NCBI GenBank assembly: GCA_011109175.1
Contig: RDEW01000080.1
Location: 1 to 22,351, forward strand
DNA length: 22,351 bases
Reading direction: 5' to 3'
From: Dicyema japonicum
Lineage: Eukaryota > Dicyemida > Rhombozoa > Dicyemidae
Shown: piece by piece, positions 7,992-18,790 of the stretch
Position numbering within the stretch: the first letter of the stretch is position 1
How the letters are laid out: the number at the start of each line of letters is the position of its first letter
Notes under the pieces: model-generated
The model's database searches: none
What the model saw: only the letters and a program-made list of their open reading frames with translations
What the model was told of the DNA's origin: nothing
Program-made: the position numbers and the translations under genes

Positions 7992-8443
7992 ATATATAAT
8001 TCTTACATTTTAAAACTATTATTTGTATTTTTAATAACAAAATATGTTGTTTCGATAAAAAAAGAGGATTTAATTTATTTTATGAAAAATAATCAGTTAT
8101 TTTGAACCCAGTATTATACTTATTTTTTAAAATCTTTGAAATTTTTATTCTGAATTCATAATATTCTTTGAGCCCTTCAGGAAGTATTGAATAAAGAAGT
8201 TTCGAGGTTATTCAATTCTTATTGAAGCTTTTAAACATTACCCTTCAATGTCATCAATTTCATTATACAAAGTCCCATTACCTTCAATTCAGTTTATTTA
8301 AAGTTCCATTAACCCTGAAACATGTTTATCAATTAATTCAGATGCTTTTTTGAATTAATTTCACGAACACATGTTCTTTGTTCGTTTATTTTCATCCAAC
8401 AATTGACAATCGTTGTTGTTGTTACTCGACTACAAGATTCTCN

Positions 8444-10716
8444 GAATTAAAGCAGAGGTGAAAGTTGCATTGGTAATCACGGAAGGGGTTATCGAAATTC
8501 TTCTGGAAATTCTATGATCGACTTTTGTAATACCCACGATTTGTTTCTGTGCAACATGGCCTTTCAGCACGCCGCCAGACACAAGACCACCTGGGTTGGT
8601 TGTAGAACAAACAAAAATGGAGAGGAATAAAAAATATTTAATCAAATAGATTGTATTTTGTGCAAGCAGTCGCACAAGAGATTATTAGTGGACTCTCGTT
8701 TGTAATGAAGTGTTATATGCGAATCATGCACGTCGCAGAAAAACACAGATGATAGCGGGAGAAGAATTAGTAAATAATCCTGCACTCCTTATGAGATACC
8801 ATCAGTGAATGGACCAGTATCTTTCCAATATTTCTATGGATGGCCTACCCCACATCGTGTGGAAAAGAATTTCTGAAGCCATAATGACGGCTGCCGGAGA
8901 AACAGTTGGGATTCGTGAAAATATTATGAAAGGAAAATATAAAGGAGCACATAGCTAGACAGTCAATGAATCGTCTATCCGTCAACGAGATATTGTGATT
9001 CTGAACGAATATCCGAATTAAAAAAATTGCGGAATACAATCCAATACGAAATTAAGAAGAATGTGCTCCGATCATGGTCGGACTTTTTGGACCAACGAGT
9101 ATCGGAAGTGGAAAGATTACATTCTGGTGCAAAAATGTTTATGGCTGTGCGTTTACTCAAGCGCGGGTCCGCTAAAACCAATTTAAAAATTCAAGATGAG
9201 TTCGCTCATTTTGTATTGGACGCTAACCGTTCTGCTGTACTTATAGCCCAACAATTTAGCAAGCAGTTCATTCGAGAAGATACTTTACCCCTCACACAAT
9301 TCGAAGGACAGCCTCGCTCACTTAATAATGTGTTTACGGATTCTGAGATTCGCGGAGCACTCCTTCGCCTGAATAACAACAGAGCAGCTGGCTATGACAA
9401 TATTTGTGGAGAGTTGTTAAAATATGCACCAACCCAGCTAGCAGAAAAGATAACTTTTATATTCAACGAGATATTCAGGACTCATTGTTCAATTGACATC
9501 GCGATGGGAGTTCTACTTTACAAAAACCTGGCAAACCTGCAGGTTTTCAGGTCGATTGAAAATCTCATCCGATCGTATTTTTGACCACTTTGCCAATAAC
9601 ATTGTCGACCATAACATTGAATCGAATATCAAATTCAGTTGACCAATACTTGTCACCAAAGCGGATTCAGACCAGAAAGATCAGATGCTGATATAGTATG
9701 GAGTCATCGGTGGCTTACGGCAATATGTTTGAGTTACAGAAAAACAATGTATATTCTGGGAGTCGACTTATCGAAAGCATTCGACTGTGTCTGCCGAGAT
9801 AAACTATTGCAAGTTTTCAAAGACATAATTGATGATTGTGCGTTTTTTTGCTGGCTGACACGTGCCTCATGGTGAAAGTGGGGAAGGGCTATTCAGAAAA
9901 ATTCACGACCGTGATTAGTACTCCGAAGAGGACTCGCTTTCGCCAGTTCTCTTTGCAATCTATTTGGAATCTGCGTTGAGAGACGTTAGAAAAGAATTGG
10001 GTCACTTAAATAATCATTTTATGGAATTAATAGATGCTGATGACATCGATTTTGTATCTGAGGATGTAAAGGTACTAAGAACTGTAGTAGATAAAGCCAC
10101 AACAGTTCTGGAGAAGTGGTCTTTGAAGATCAATTCAGAAAAAACGGAGTAAACTTAGATTCAGCAGTTACCGACACGGATTGATGAGAAATGGAGGTTT
10201 AAAAGGTTTACTAAAAGGCTCGGTCGTTTTTGGGTGAAGCTGAGGACATTGTTCGCAGAAAGATGTTGGCATTGTGTGCACTGAAAAAGATGTGGAGTAT
10301 TTGGACTCGCAGAAAACTTATCTCCTTAAGTCTTGGGATGCGCTTATATAACGCGTTCAACTCGGGTACATGGGGAACATCAAAAACGAACCTTGACATA
10401 CTCTCTACAAATAATGTAAATGCAAACTGATAAGCAGAGAAGTAATTACCTCACGCTGGCGACTTTTCGGACATGTTCTGAGAATGGACGAAGTGATTCC
10501 TTGCAATCATGGAAGATTACTATCCATAGAATTGGATTTCGGGGTCGGCCAAGATGTACGCTCCCTCTCTGCCTGAATAACGATTACGCACGAATTGGCG
10601 GTCAACTCAAAACTGGAGACGATCTTGAGGATATTCGTAAACGCGCGAGGAACAGAGATAGATGGAGAGGGCTGACTAGGAGGATAGTCGAGTGTACGGC
10701 ACGAGCGAAACCCTAG
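8444..10716 (+). pseudogene. RTE-like LINE: APE endonuclease plus RT, decayed
   Basis: Just after the N at 8443 the plus strand gives the C-terminal half of an APE endonuclease: SCIGNHGRGYRNSSGNSM, DFCNTHDLFLCNMAFQH, HKTTWVG, then FNQIDCILCKQSHKRLLVDS. A linker follows with EELVNNPALL and WKRISEAIMTAAGETVG, then an open frame (9027-9584) with NNNRAAGYDNICGELLKY. Later frames hold SGFRPERSDADIVWSHRW, GVDLSKAFDC (motif A, catalytic Asp), EDSLSPVLFAIYLESALRD (motif B, QGD altered), DADDIDFVSE (motif C, ADD kept) and LKINSEK. The C-terminal tail has IVRRKMLALCALKKMW, GFRGRPRCTLP and DDLEDIRKRARNRDRW, ending at a TAG at 10714-10716. APE and RT in one ORF fit RTE-like LINEs; Proto2 is also possible. 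Stops and frameshifts disable it. It is the same family as 62-579. Confidence 0.88.
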
Positions 10717-11002
10717 GCATTTTACGTGCTTATGACAACGCGGCATTTTCCCCTACCCGTTAGAGGGAAAATTCAGGAACGTGCGTACACACGANGCACG
10801 AATTGGCGGTCAACTCTAAACTGGAGACGATCTTGAAGATATTCGTAAACGCACGAGGAACAGAGCTAGATGAAGAGGGATGTCTGGGAGGATAGTCGAG
10901 TGTACGGCACGAGCGAAACCCTAGGCATTTTACGTGCTTATGACAACGCGGCATTTTCCCCTACCCGTTAGGGGGAAAATTCAGGAACGTGCGTACACAC
11001 GA
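10588..11002. repeat. 207-bp duplication flanking the N at 10795
   Basis: 10588-10794 (end of the LINE ORF plus its 3' UTR to GTACACACGA) recurs at 10796-11002 with a handful of substitutions. The left copy ends at the N and the right copy starts after it. The real element probably has one such 3' end, with the unique flank beginning at CCTCATATTTG (11003). Confidence 0.93.
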
Positions 11003-11534
11003 CCTCATATTTGTATAAGAGAAAATTTCTAAACATGCTAGCATAAGACGATAATGTTAAATTCCTGTTTATTCCTCCTAAAATTTTAATTAAAATTAAA
11101 GAAACGCTTTTCTATACTTCGAGCTGCTGATACATTCAGGTCTTGTCACTCCAGCATGGATTTTATATTGTCGTACTCTTTAGTAGATTTTATACCAACT
11201 TTATTAGGCATCAGGACAACGTGATTAGTGGGTTAGTTTTTTTTGATTTTATTGTCTAAAATTATGTTATGCCAACAAAAATTGGTGTAAATTTTTTTAT
11301 AATAATTACCTAAGATTATTCCAAAACTAAAGTATTGATTAATTTTGCAATAAACATGACAGATGTTGGCACCTGTCAAATCACCTCAGCGCTCGCGACA
11401 TAATATACTTGTTTTTGTAGCATTGTCACGTAGTGATTAATTAGAGAATTAAACGAAAAATAGCTATTTCACGTTGCACGTTGTGGTGCCAAGAAGAAAA
11501 AAAGAAAAGAAAAATACAGAAACCTAATCAGGCT
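11003..11534. other. AT-rich spacer before the PHD-finger element
   Basis: No gene recognised. It lies between the LINE 3' end and the ATG at 11535, and may contain the 5' UTR of the next element. The frame stays open upstream to 11481, but without an ATG. Confidence 0.45.
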
Positions 11535-14500
11535 ATGTCTGACTCTGCTCACTGCCCTGCTATGGATCAAGCTACACTTAAAGAATTACTACTTTTACCA
11601 GCGAGGTCAAAAGAGCTGTGCGAGTCTTGCGGATATTGCAACGCGAGGAAGTACGGTTTGAATTGTACATCTTGCAGAAGATATTTCCACCTCGATTGTG
11701 TCCGAATGTCGNTACTACTTTTACCAAAGAGGTCAAAAGAGCTGTGCGAGTTTTGCGGATATCGCAACGCGAGGAAGTACGGTTTGAATTGTACATCTTT
11801 CAGAAGATATTTCCACCTCGGGTGTGTCCAAATGACGAAATTAGCTGCGAGATCTCTTTACAAATGGGACTGCGCATACTGTATGGATTCCGACCTCGCT
11901 CAGTGCAGCCATCCGACTGAATTCAGTCATCCCTCTTACTCTTATTCTGGACAAATCGAACCATTTTTGTTACGCCTATCGGAGAGTCGGAAAAGTGGAC
12001 GGATTCTACTGAGAGTACCAAAGGCCGCTCGAATTCCCGATGCTGAATGCCTCACGTCATTAATTGCCATCAGCACCAGCGACCAGGCCTCTTGGATACG
12101 TCTACTGAGCTTTGCACCTATGACCCTTGGAATTTCTGTTTCAGAGCAAGCTCGCAATGCCTTAAAAATCAATAAGAATACTTCTGCCTTTTTGGCCACT
12201 TCAACGCAGCAAGACTCTGGAATCGAGCCTGAGCAAGTATTTTGATGCAAACAGTTGTCTACAGAAGCTGGGAGTAAACAGGAAGATTCTAAAGCATTTC
12301 GAGAGACGGTGAACCGAAAACTGATGGTAGGGAACGTTCGCGCAGCTGTGAGAGCCATGCCGTGAAGTCTTGGAGTTATTGAGAAGGAAGCACCCTGCTC
12401 CACCACCGAACCAGCGGAACTTGACAATACCAGAAGTGCGTGGAATAAAGTCTTTTGCACCCAGTAGCTGCGGAGGCCTGGACGGACTGCGCTCAAGCAT
12501 ATAAAGGACATAACCTCTGAAGCTACTGCTGAAGCCCGCCGTCTCTTATTATCGTCTATCACCTTGCTGTTCACTCGAAGTTAATGGTGATATTCCAAAA
12601 TTTGTTAGAGATCTTCTTTTTGTGGACATCTATTGACATTCCGAAAAGGAGATGATGGTGTATGCCCAATTGCGATCGGTACATACTTTCGAAGGCTTGC
12701 TGCTAAAATCGCTGCCCGGAGAGTTTTCCACAATGTTGCTGAAGACTCAATTTGTGGTGGGAGTGACCGGCGGTTGCGAGGCAGCAGTCCATGCCGCGAG
12801 GAGTTACTTCAACAACAATAATACCCAGACCCAAAGGCTAGGCCTGAAGCTTGACATATCAAGTGCCTTTAACATGCTGAAGAGAGCCTGTATTTTGGAA
12901 ATCTGTTGTAAGAAAGCTCCAGAGAATGGCCGACTTGTACACTTATCGTATGGGACGGACTCAGCCTTAGTTTACGGAAACGATATCGTTTATTCACGCT
13001 CAGGCGATCAGCAAGGAGACCCTCTAGGGCCTTGGCTTTTTGCAATTACAATTGACACGAAGCATAAACTGTAAACTTAACCTGTGGTACTTGGACGACG
13101 CCACAATAGCTGGCCCATGAGAGGACGTATATCAAGATATTTCTTTAACCATTCCAGCTCTAAACGAATTGAGTTTTAGTGTCAACGTTATGAAATCAGA
13201 ACTGATCAATATTTCCTGCTCATCTCCAAACTTTTCTACTGCCTGCCAAGAATTCAGATCCTTACTTCCAGGTTTCAGCATATCTTCTTTGGACTAGGTA
13301 AACTTCCTTGGCTGCCATCTCAAAAACGACGAGCTGGAAAAATGCCTTATCAGTAAGAATAATGAAGTTGAAGCCTTTTCAAAGAGAGTATCATCTTTGG
13401 ATCCACATGTGTCTTACTTTTTGCTCAGAAATGTATTTCCGTGTCGAAAATGATGTACATTTTGAGATGTTAACCATGTTTTGAACACCGGAACGCACTA
13501 TTGTCGGCTGATGGGACTTTGAGACGATCAGCGGAGTCAATACTGAATGTCAAATTCGATAATCTGGGCTGGACTATGTGCAAACAACTTGCAAGAAATG
13601 GAGGCATTGGGTTGAGATCCCCCCTTGAAGCCGCCTTGCCTGCCTACTTTTCATCCCTTGCGAGCTGCAGTCGCTTGGCCCAAGCAGTCCTACGTAACGC
13701 AACCGGACATACCTTGGACTCGGAGCTTGACAGAGTTTGCAAGTTGTGGGGTGAGTTGGACTTGGAATTCCCGTCGAACTTCGCTTGCCAGAAGAGTTGG
13801 GACTCAATTGCATGTATGAGCACTCTGGAGGCCGCGAAGAAAAGCGCCAACCAACACCGACTAGCAAGCATTAAGTCGGCCGCACATCGCGGAAATGGAG
13901 TCTGGGTCGAGGCCCTACCGTGCCCACATCTGGGGACCCTCCTTGACGAAAACAGCCTGAGGATCGGGGTGGCACTGCGCCTAGGACTGGACATATGCCA
14001 GAGACACAAATGCCGTTGCGGCGGGGACGTTGATACGAAAGGTTACATCTACTCTCTTGCCGACGGAGTGCTGGTCGAGCCCCGCGCCACGCAGTCCTCA
14101 ATGTCATCATTTTTCGAGCCCTCAAGGCTGCAGGATTTCCGGCCCAATTTGAACTATTGGGCATAGATAGAGGCCACGGGAAGAGGCAGAATGGAATGAC
14201 GTTATTCCCATACTCCCACGGAAAATCACTCGTCAGGACGCAATGTGTGTAGACACCTTCTCAGGAGCCAGATTGCTGACGGCGACGCACTCTCCTGAAG
14301 ACGCAGCCGATCAGGCGGTGGTCAAGAAAATCCATAAGTACGAATCCCTCGGAGACCATTACCACTTCGCCCTTAATGCTGTGGAGACAACTGGAACTGT
14401 CGGCGCGAAGACGGAGGCCTTTATGTACAGCATTGGAAGCAAATTCGCCTCAAAAAGGTGCGAGCCGCGGGAGGGACTCTGGTTGAATCAGAGGCTCGAA

Positions 14501-14545
14501 ATGGCGATTATCAGAGGTAACGCCTTCGCCATTCTGTCGTCCTAA
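11535..14545 (+). pseudogene. PHD-finger, RT and RLE retrotransposon polyprotein
   Basis: The first ATG is at 11535 (MSDSAHCPAMDQATL). A PHD-type C4HC3 finger follows: CESC, eleven residues, CTSC, RRYFHLDC, then KWDCAYC. It is doubled across the N at 11712. Next are a conserved SWIRLLSFAP block and a stop at 12243-12245. Shifted frames give VCPIAIGTYFRRLAAKIAAR (12.65 kb), GVTGGCEAAVHAA, LKLDISSAFN (motif A), GDQQGDPLGPWLF (motif B) and WYLDDATIAG (13.09 kb, motif C intact). A long frame (13501-14166) ends GTLLDENSLRIG, RLGLDICQRHKCRCGGD. After a shift come LSCRRSAGRAPRH and KRQNG, where this endonuclease family usually has KRPDG. A last frame (14243-14545) has VDTFSGARLL and WLNQRLEMAIIRGNA. 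The RLE would nick target DNA for primed reverse transcription. At least five breaks make this copy dead. It belongs to the RLE-bearing group (R2/R4/NeSL-like); the exact clade is not settled. Confidence 0.87.
11587..11837. repeat. 125-bp duplication flanking the N at 11712
   Basis: 11587-11711 recurs at 11713-11837, again ending at and starting after the N. It doubles the first two thirds of the PHD finger in frame. The right copy has Cys to Arg and Cys to Phe changes. The apparent two-finger protein is probably one finger. Confidence 0.93.
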
Positions 14546-15138
14546 TAATTGCCTAATTTCATTATTTAAAAATAATTGTTCGGACATTAAAAAAACGAAA
14601 AATTATAAACGTAATTGATAGTTTTAATTTATAGAGTCTCATCGTGATAACATCAAGGTAAACAATAATAAAATTAGATGCCATCTAATGCTTTAATTTC
14701 TCAAAGAGAGTCCAATATAATTTATATAAACTTCAGTAAAAACACGTAGACTGAAGCCAACAATTGCTAAAGAATTTACATTTTTGTCAATTCTGTCTAT
14801 CACGTCAAAGATAAAACTCTTTTAGACACAGAAATCGTCAGCTCATCACCGAGTGGGACAACAGAGATATCCTTGTAAAGAAACAACAATATATTTGACT
14901 TCAATACTTAAACACTGAAGACAAGCACATCATTCGCCATCTTGAGAGGGAATAGCCACGCAGTCAGTGTAGCCTTTATATTACCATTTTCTCTCTTTTC
15001 TTTTTCTAATAAAATTAATAATTTTAGTAAACTTGACCATTAGGGCAATTTGAAATTTAGGTTATTATTAAGTTTAACGAAATTTGATAGAAAGTTTAAA
15101 TTACTTTTCATTTTCCATATTAAAAATTTATTCTTTTA
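14546..15138. other. AT-rich spacer between two RLE elements
   Basis: Follows the tandem stop TAATAA of the PHD/RLE element and precedes the 3' end of the minus-strand RLE fragment. It presumably contains the 3' UTRs of both. No clear poly(A) tail, gene or repeat was identified. Confidence 0.45.
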
Positions 15139-15660
15139 TTAAAAATGCCATCCATCCAAAGTGGACCTCGCCGACATTATCGACGTTGCGTTGCTTTTCA
15201 CGATTGCAACAGAGATCAACTGGAGTAGCCACCGACTCTCACGTGCGTCGTGGATTATTAGTGTAGCTAAGCGTCCAAGTTGCTTTAGGAAGCGAAGAGA
15301 TTTTCCGCTTATTCCTCCAGTTGTCTTGACCACTATCGGATAAATTGCTTCGTATTTTTTCTCCTTTGCCCTCATCGTTTTTTACGCGGAACACTATTTG
15401 TCTACCGCGATACCGACAATGTTGGATAGGCAAAACGTGTCGACACAAGTAGCGTCCCAGACCAAAAGTTTTCCCTCTTCGAATGGGAAAATTGTGATTC
15501 CGTCGAGACGTTTTCCGTTTTCTCTGTCCAGACCAACTGGTTCTAGTATGGCTAAGTATCCTGCAGACTCTAGGGCTCGCTTGACAATTCCGTTGATCGC
15601 TTTGTGTCTTGGTAATCGTCCTGCACTTCTTCGACAAGAGAGGGCATTTTCCATATATTT
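15139..15660 (-). pseudogene. 5'-truncated RLE C-terminus of a related retrotransposon
   Basis: Read on the minus strand from about 15660, the product begins LSCRRSAGRLPRHKAING, exactly the RLE block also seen near 14.06 kb. It continues with VKRALESAGY, EPVGLDRENGKRLDG (catalytic Asp kept, codon at 15502-15504) and LLVWDATCVDTF (second Asp kept, codon at 15454-15456). A frameshift near 15375 leads to YPIVVKTTGGISGKSLRFLK, LGRLATL and SRWLLQLISVAIVKSNATSI, the same C-terminal layout as the plus-strand copy, ending at 15139. Everything upstream, including the Cys-rich CRCG part and the RT, is missing. Abrupt 5' truncation is typical of incomplete target-primed reverse transcription. Its RLE residues are better kept than in the longer copy. 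Confidence 0.87.
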
Positions 15661-17794
15661 TGGTTGAGACAGCAAAAGACAGAAATCTTAATAGAAAATA
15701 TTGAACTATTCATCTATTACAATCTCTCAACAGCCGAGAACAGTGACTGTGTGGACATAACTATAGAACTACACATAAATAAAGTGAAACTATTAATACT
15801 AAAAAAACAGGGCAATTTGTGATCATTTTGTAAAAAAATTGCAAAAAATATAAATCGGTATTTTAACACGTTTAAAAGTATTCACAAACAAAGTCTCTTA
15901 AATCTATCTGGAAATGCTCTCCAAAGTTACTTATACGCACTGGTTTAGTCGGATTTGGTTCACCAAAATAAACCAATAAATTAAATATTAATAAATTGCT
16001 TTCTTTACTAATAAATTAAATCTTTGTGTAAAGGAATTAAAAATAATCCACGTCTATTTTAACAAGACTAAGAGAAACAACGTTAACCTTTTCCGTGTGA
16101 TGCCTAGGGTTACATTACCAGTCTTCCAGAAGGACCTCAATAACGTAAAGTTAAAACTGAATTCCGCTGACGATCAGAATTCTTATAGAGTTCTATTTAA
16201 TGATAGAGGTGTGTGGAAGAGATTGACATCTGAAATTGTTTCTTTTTCGACACATGAAAGCCATACACAAAATGTGTGACATCTCCAGGAGTATTTTTTT
16301 ATTAAAATAAAAAAAATTTTCTCCTGTTAATATCCGTTGCAATCGTAAAAGGCAATGCAACGTCGATTATGTTAGTGGAGACCACTTGTTCTAATTTTGA
16401 TTGATGAATAAACTTTTTCAAATTGCAAAAACTCTAACTATTTAATCATGCTTTTAATTTAAATTGTCTTATTTTTAATGTTCATAAATTAAAAATTGTT
16501 AAAAGAAAAGGGTCACCGTAGATCCATGTGAAAGTGATGGCTTCGAGAGCGTATCTCAATAACTATTGTGAGAAGAAACAGCATCATTCAAGCTCCATAG
16601 ATTAAGTGCACTTTCAACATTTATAATTAGAATGATTTAAAAGGGTCACCGTGGATCCATGTGAAAGTGATGGCTTCGAGTGCGTATCTCAATAAATACT
16701 GCCAGAGGAAACAGCATCATTCAAGCTCCATAGATTAAGTGCACTTTCAACATTTATAATTAGAATGATTTTCATAGTGGTTGGAAATAAATCCTATGTG
16801 GATGCAACATCAAACCCGTAATGTGGACAATCAGATTAAATATATAATAATCATACATTCTCGTAATAGAATATTAGATAATTTTCGTTGTTTGAGACAG
16901 CACACTTACAGCTCCATCAGTGATAATATTTCAATTTTGGTTATAAAATGAAATCATTATATAATATTTATTTAGTGGCCGGGAAAAGATGATAATATTC
17001 TGAGAGAAGCAAGATCACCTTTCCTTTTAATTAGTTTACCTGGTGATTTTGGCCCTGACTGCGCAGCTATTACCTCTCAGGATAGCGAGCGAGTTTCGCT
17101 CAAATAACTAGTAGCGCTCACAGAGATCTCCTGATCGTGTAAAAATCCGATTCCCTGAACGACACAAGAATTCCAGCGTCGCAGGCACAAGGGAACTTGA
17201 CGTCTCAACAGCGAGTGGAACAAACAAAAAAAAGTTGACTTAAAAATGAAAACTTAATTTAAATTTTATTTGTTAAAACAGAAATTAGATAATATTTTAC
17301 ATTTCCGGGTAGGAAATTTCTATCGTTAAAATTTTGTGACCTCTCCACTTTACAGGATGTTGCTAGCAATTCAATTAAAATGATCAAACTGAGAAATTAC
17401 TATTTTAGTTATTTTTGAAAAAAAAAACAATTTATTACGAAACAAGATAATCAAAGTAATTTTTTGGATATTTATTAACAATTAAAGAAATTTTTAGAAT
17501 CGGAAATTTTCGACGTTACAACAACGATAAACGACAATTATTTTCACGTTTCATTAAAAAAATTATTCCAAAGACCAAGGGTAACTAAACTAACTAACAC
17601 CTTGATCCTGACTCGTTCCAGAACTTGTCTCCAGATAACGACATTGTGTGAGAGAGAGCATTTCTGTTTCCTAATGAAGACCACAGACGTTAGATGTTTC
17701 ACTTGATTGCAGGAACTGATATGTTTTACCTTATTTCTGTCTATCTCGGTAATCCAGGATATAAATAAATAAGTCTAAATAAATGTTGTCCAAA
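15661..17794. other. Long non-coding AT-rich region
   Basis: About 2.1 kb with no recognised gene. A 60-codon ORF at 16097-16279 has no known domain. The only structure I see is the tandem duplication at 16510-16770. No tRNA, snRNA or terminal repeats were found by eye. Confidence 0.5.
16510..16770. repeat. 133-bp-period tandem duplication
   Basis: GGGTCACCGTAGATCCATGT at 16510 returns at 16643 with few substitutions, both copies ending ATTAGAATGATT. No coding content is recognised. It could be two tandem copies of a short repeat or another unmerged overlap. Confidence 0.9.
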
Positions 17795-18032
17795 AAATTA
17801 AATAAATTGAAATATTTGAATTCACGTCCTGAGAAAGACCCATCTCTTCAAGATTCAAGTTTATATAAAATATCGGATGTAGCACAGAAAGAGATTTTTG
17901 CCATTTCTGTATCAAATTAAATAAATTGAAATATTTGAATTCACATCCTGAGAAAGACCCATCTCTTCAAGATTCAAGTTTATATAAAATTTCGGATGTA
18001 GCACAGACAGAGATTTTTGCCATTTCTGTATC
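17795..18032. repeat. 119-bp tandem duplication
   Basis: AAATTAAATAAATTGAAATA at 17795 starts a unit that repeats at 17914 with about three substitutions and no N between. Each unit contains GAGAAAGACCCATCTCTTCA. It abuts exactly, so period and unit length agree. Confidence 0.92.
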
Positions 18033-18422
18033 ACTATCTGAAATCTAATTTTTGTATTATTTTCTCTTTTATGCGATTTTAAATCTTTTGAGATTTTATC
18101 CCTACTATACAAATTTATAAACTACCATATTTTGAGATATCTGATATTCATTAAGTGATCCAAATGATATTTGGACTAAATTTATGAATTCTGATTTTAG
18201 CGATTTAAATCCACGTAAGCCTATTTGAGATAAAAATGTTCAGTGTATAAAAAAGAATCTTTTGAATGTCAACTATCATCACGATAGTGGGATATTTCTT
18301 ATCTTCTTTTTTAAGTTTATAAAATCAACCATAAATTTATTAAATGTGAACATAGATGAACGTATTTGGCTTTGGGTTCGTAGTGACCACATTATTTTGG
18401 AAGAATTTCAATTACGCACGCG

Positions 18423-18790
18423 ATGTTGGTCCTATGGCATGCTTTCAGAATCATTTACATAGAAGAAATCATAGATAGAAATTTCTTTGTGATCCCGAAA
18501 ATCAACAGGATTGTAAACCTTCTATATGGTAAGCCCAGCACATTATTTTTCGGGCAACATTCCTTCATGTTTATGACTGGGGTAAAAGGTGACCCCCTCC
18601 GCCCCTACCCTTCGCATTCATATGTACTTTATTTCATCATCTTTCAAAGATTTGATCAATTTGTGGTATCTGTACTATGTCATCATCGGATAGAACTGGG
18701 AAACTGTGGTGGCAGACGCTTCAATCAAACAAACCTCATCCCAAATATTTCAATCACCGAAACTACAACTGTGATTTGTACCGCTTTCTG
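18423..18790 (+). pseudogene. RT fragment of an RLE-type element with YLYY in motif C
   Basis: One frame reads FVIPKINRIVNLLYGKPSTL, FFGQHSF, then GVKGDPLRP, which matches the region around RT motif B (usually GVQQGDPLGP). After a one-base shift the DNA reads DLINLWYLYYVIIG and ETVVADASI. This is the motif C block, normally WYLDD, with both catalytic Asp codons changed to Tyr (TAC TAT at 18673-18678). The sequence belongs to the same broad RT group as the 12.6-13.1 kb copy but to a different family. Upstream 18262-18420 may be its decayed beginning. No endonuclease or end is attached. It is clearly dead. Confidence 0.72.

Larger units (their letters stand above)
7054..8442. other. Gene-poor AT-rich region with minor repeats
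   Basis: About 1.4 kb without a recognisable gene. A 70-codon ORF at 7406-7618 has an NPGP string after a good 3' splice-site-like tract (7507-7531), but no domain. The region also holds a TTAGGG-like patch and a pair of short inverted repeats, listed separately. No RNA gene was recognised. Confidence 0.5.

Noticed and set aside
8430-8675. Minus-strand ORF with a signal-peptide-like start (TIYLIKYFLFLSIFVCS)
   Set aside because: The plus strand of the same DNA encodes a recognisable APE endonuclease segment (GNHGRGYRN, HKTTWVG, NQID), so this is an antisense shadow.
10740-10790. Terminator-like hairpin around CCCCTACCCGTTAGAGGG
   Set aside because: The pairing arms are short and this is a eukaryotic LINE 3' UTR; a bacterial-type terminator would not apply.
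11587-11837. Tandem double PHD finger
   Set aside because: The second partial finger begins exactly after the N at 11712 and copies the sequence before it, so one finger is the likely truth.
11942-12574. 210-codon minus-strand ORF
   Set aside because: It lies antisense to the finger/W.RLL.FAP region and has no recognisable domain; it is a shadow of the retrotransposon ORF.
15239-15637. 132-codon minus-strand ORF with an Arg/Lys-rich product
   Set aside because: It is a frame-shifted reading of the RLE fragment; the true protein motifs are in the two other minus-strand frames.
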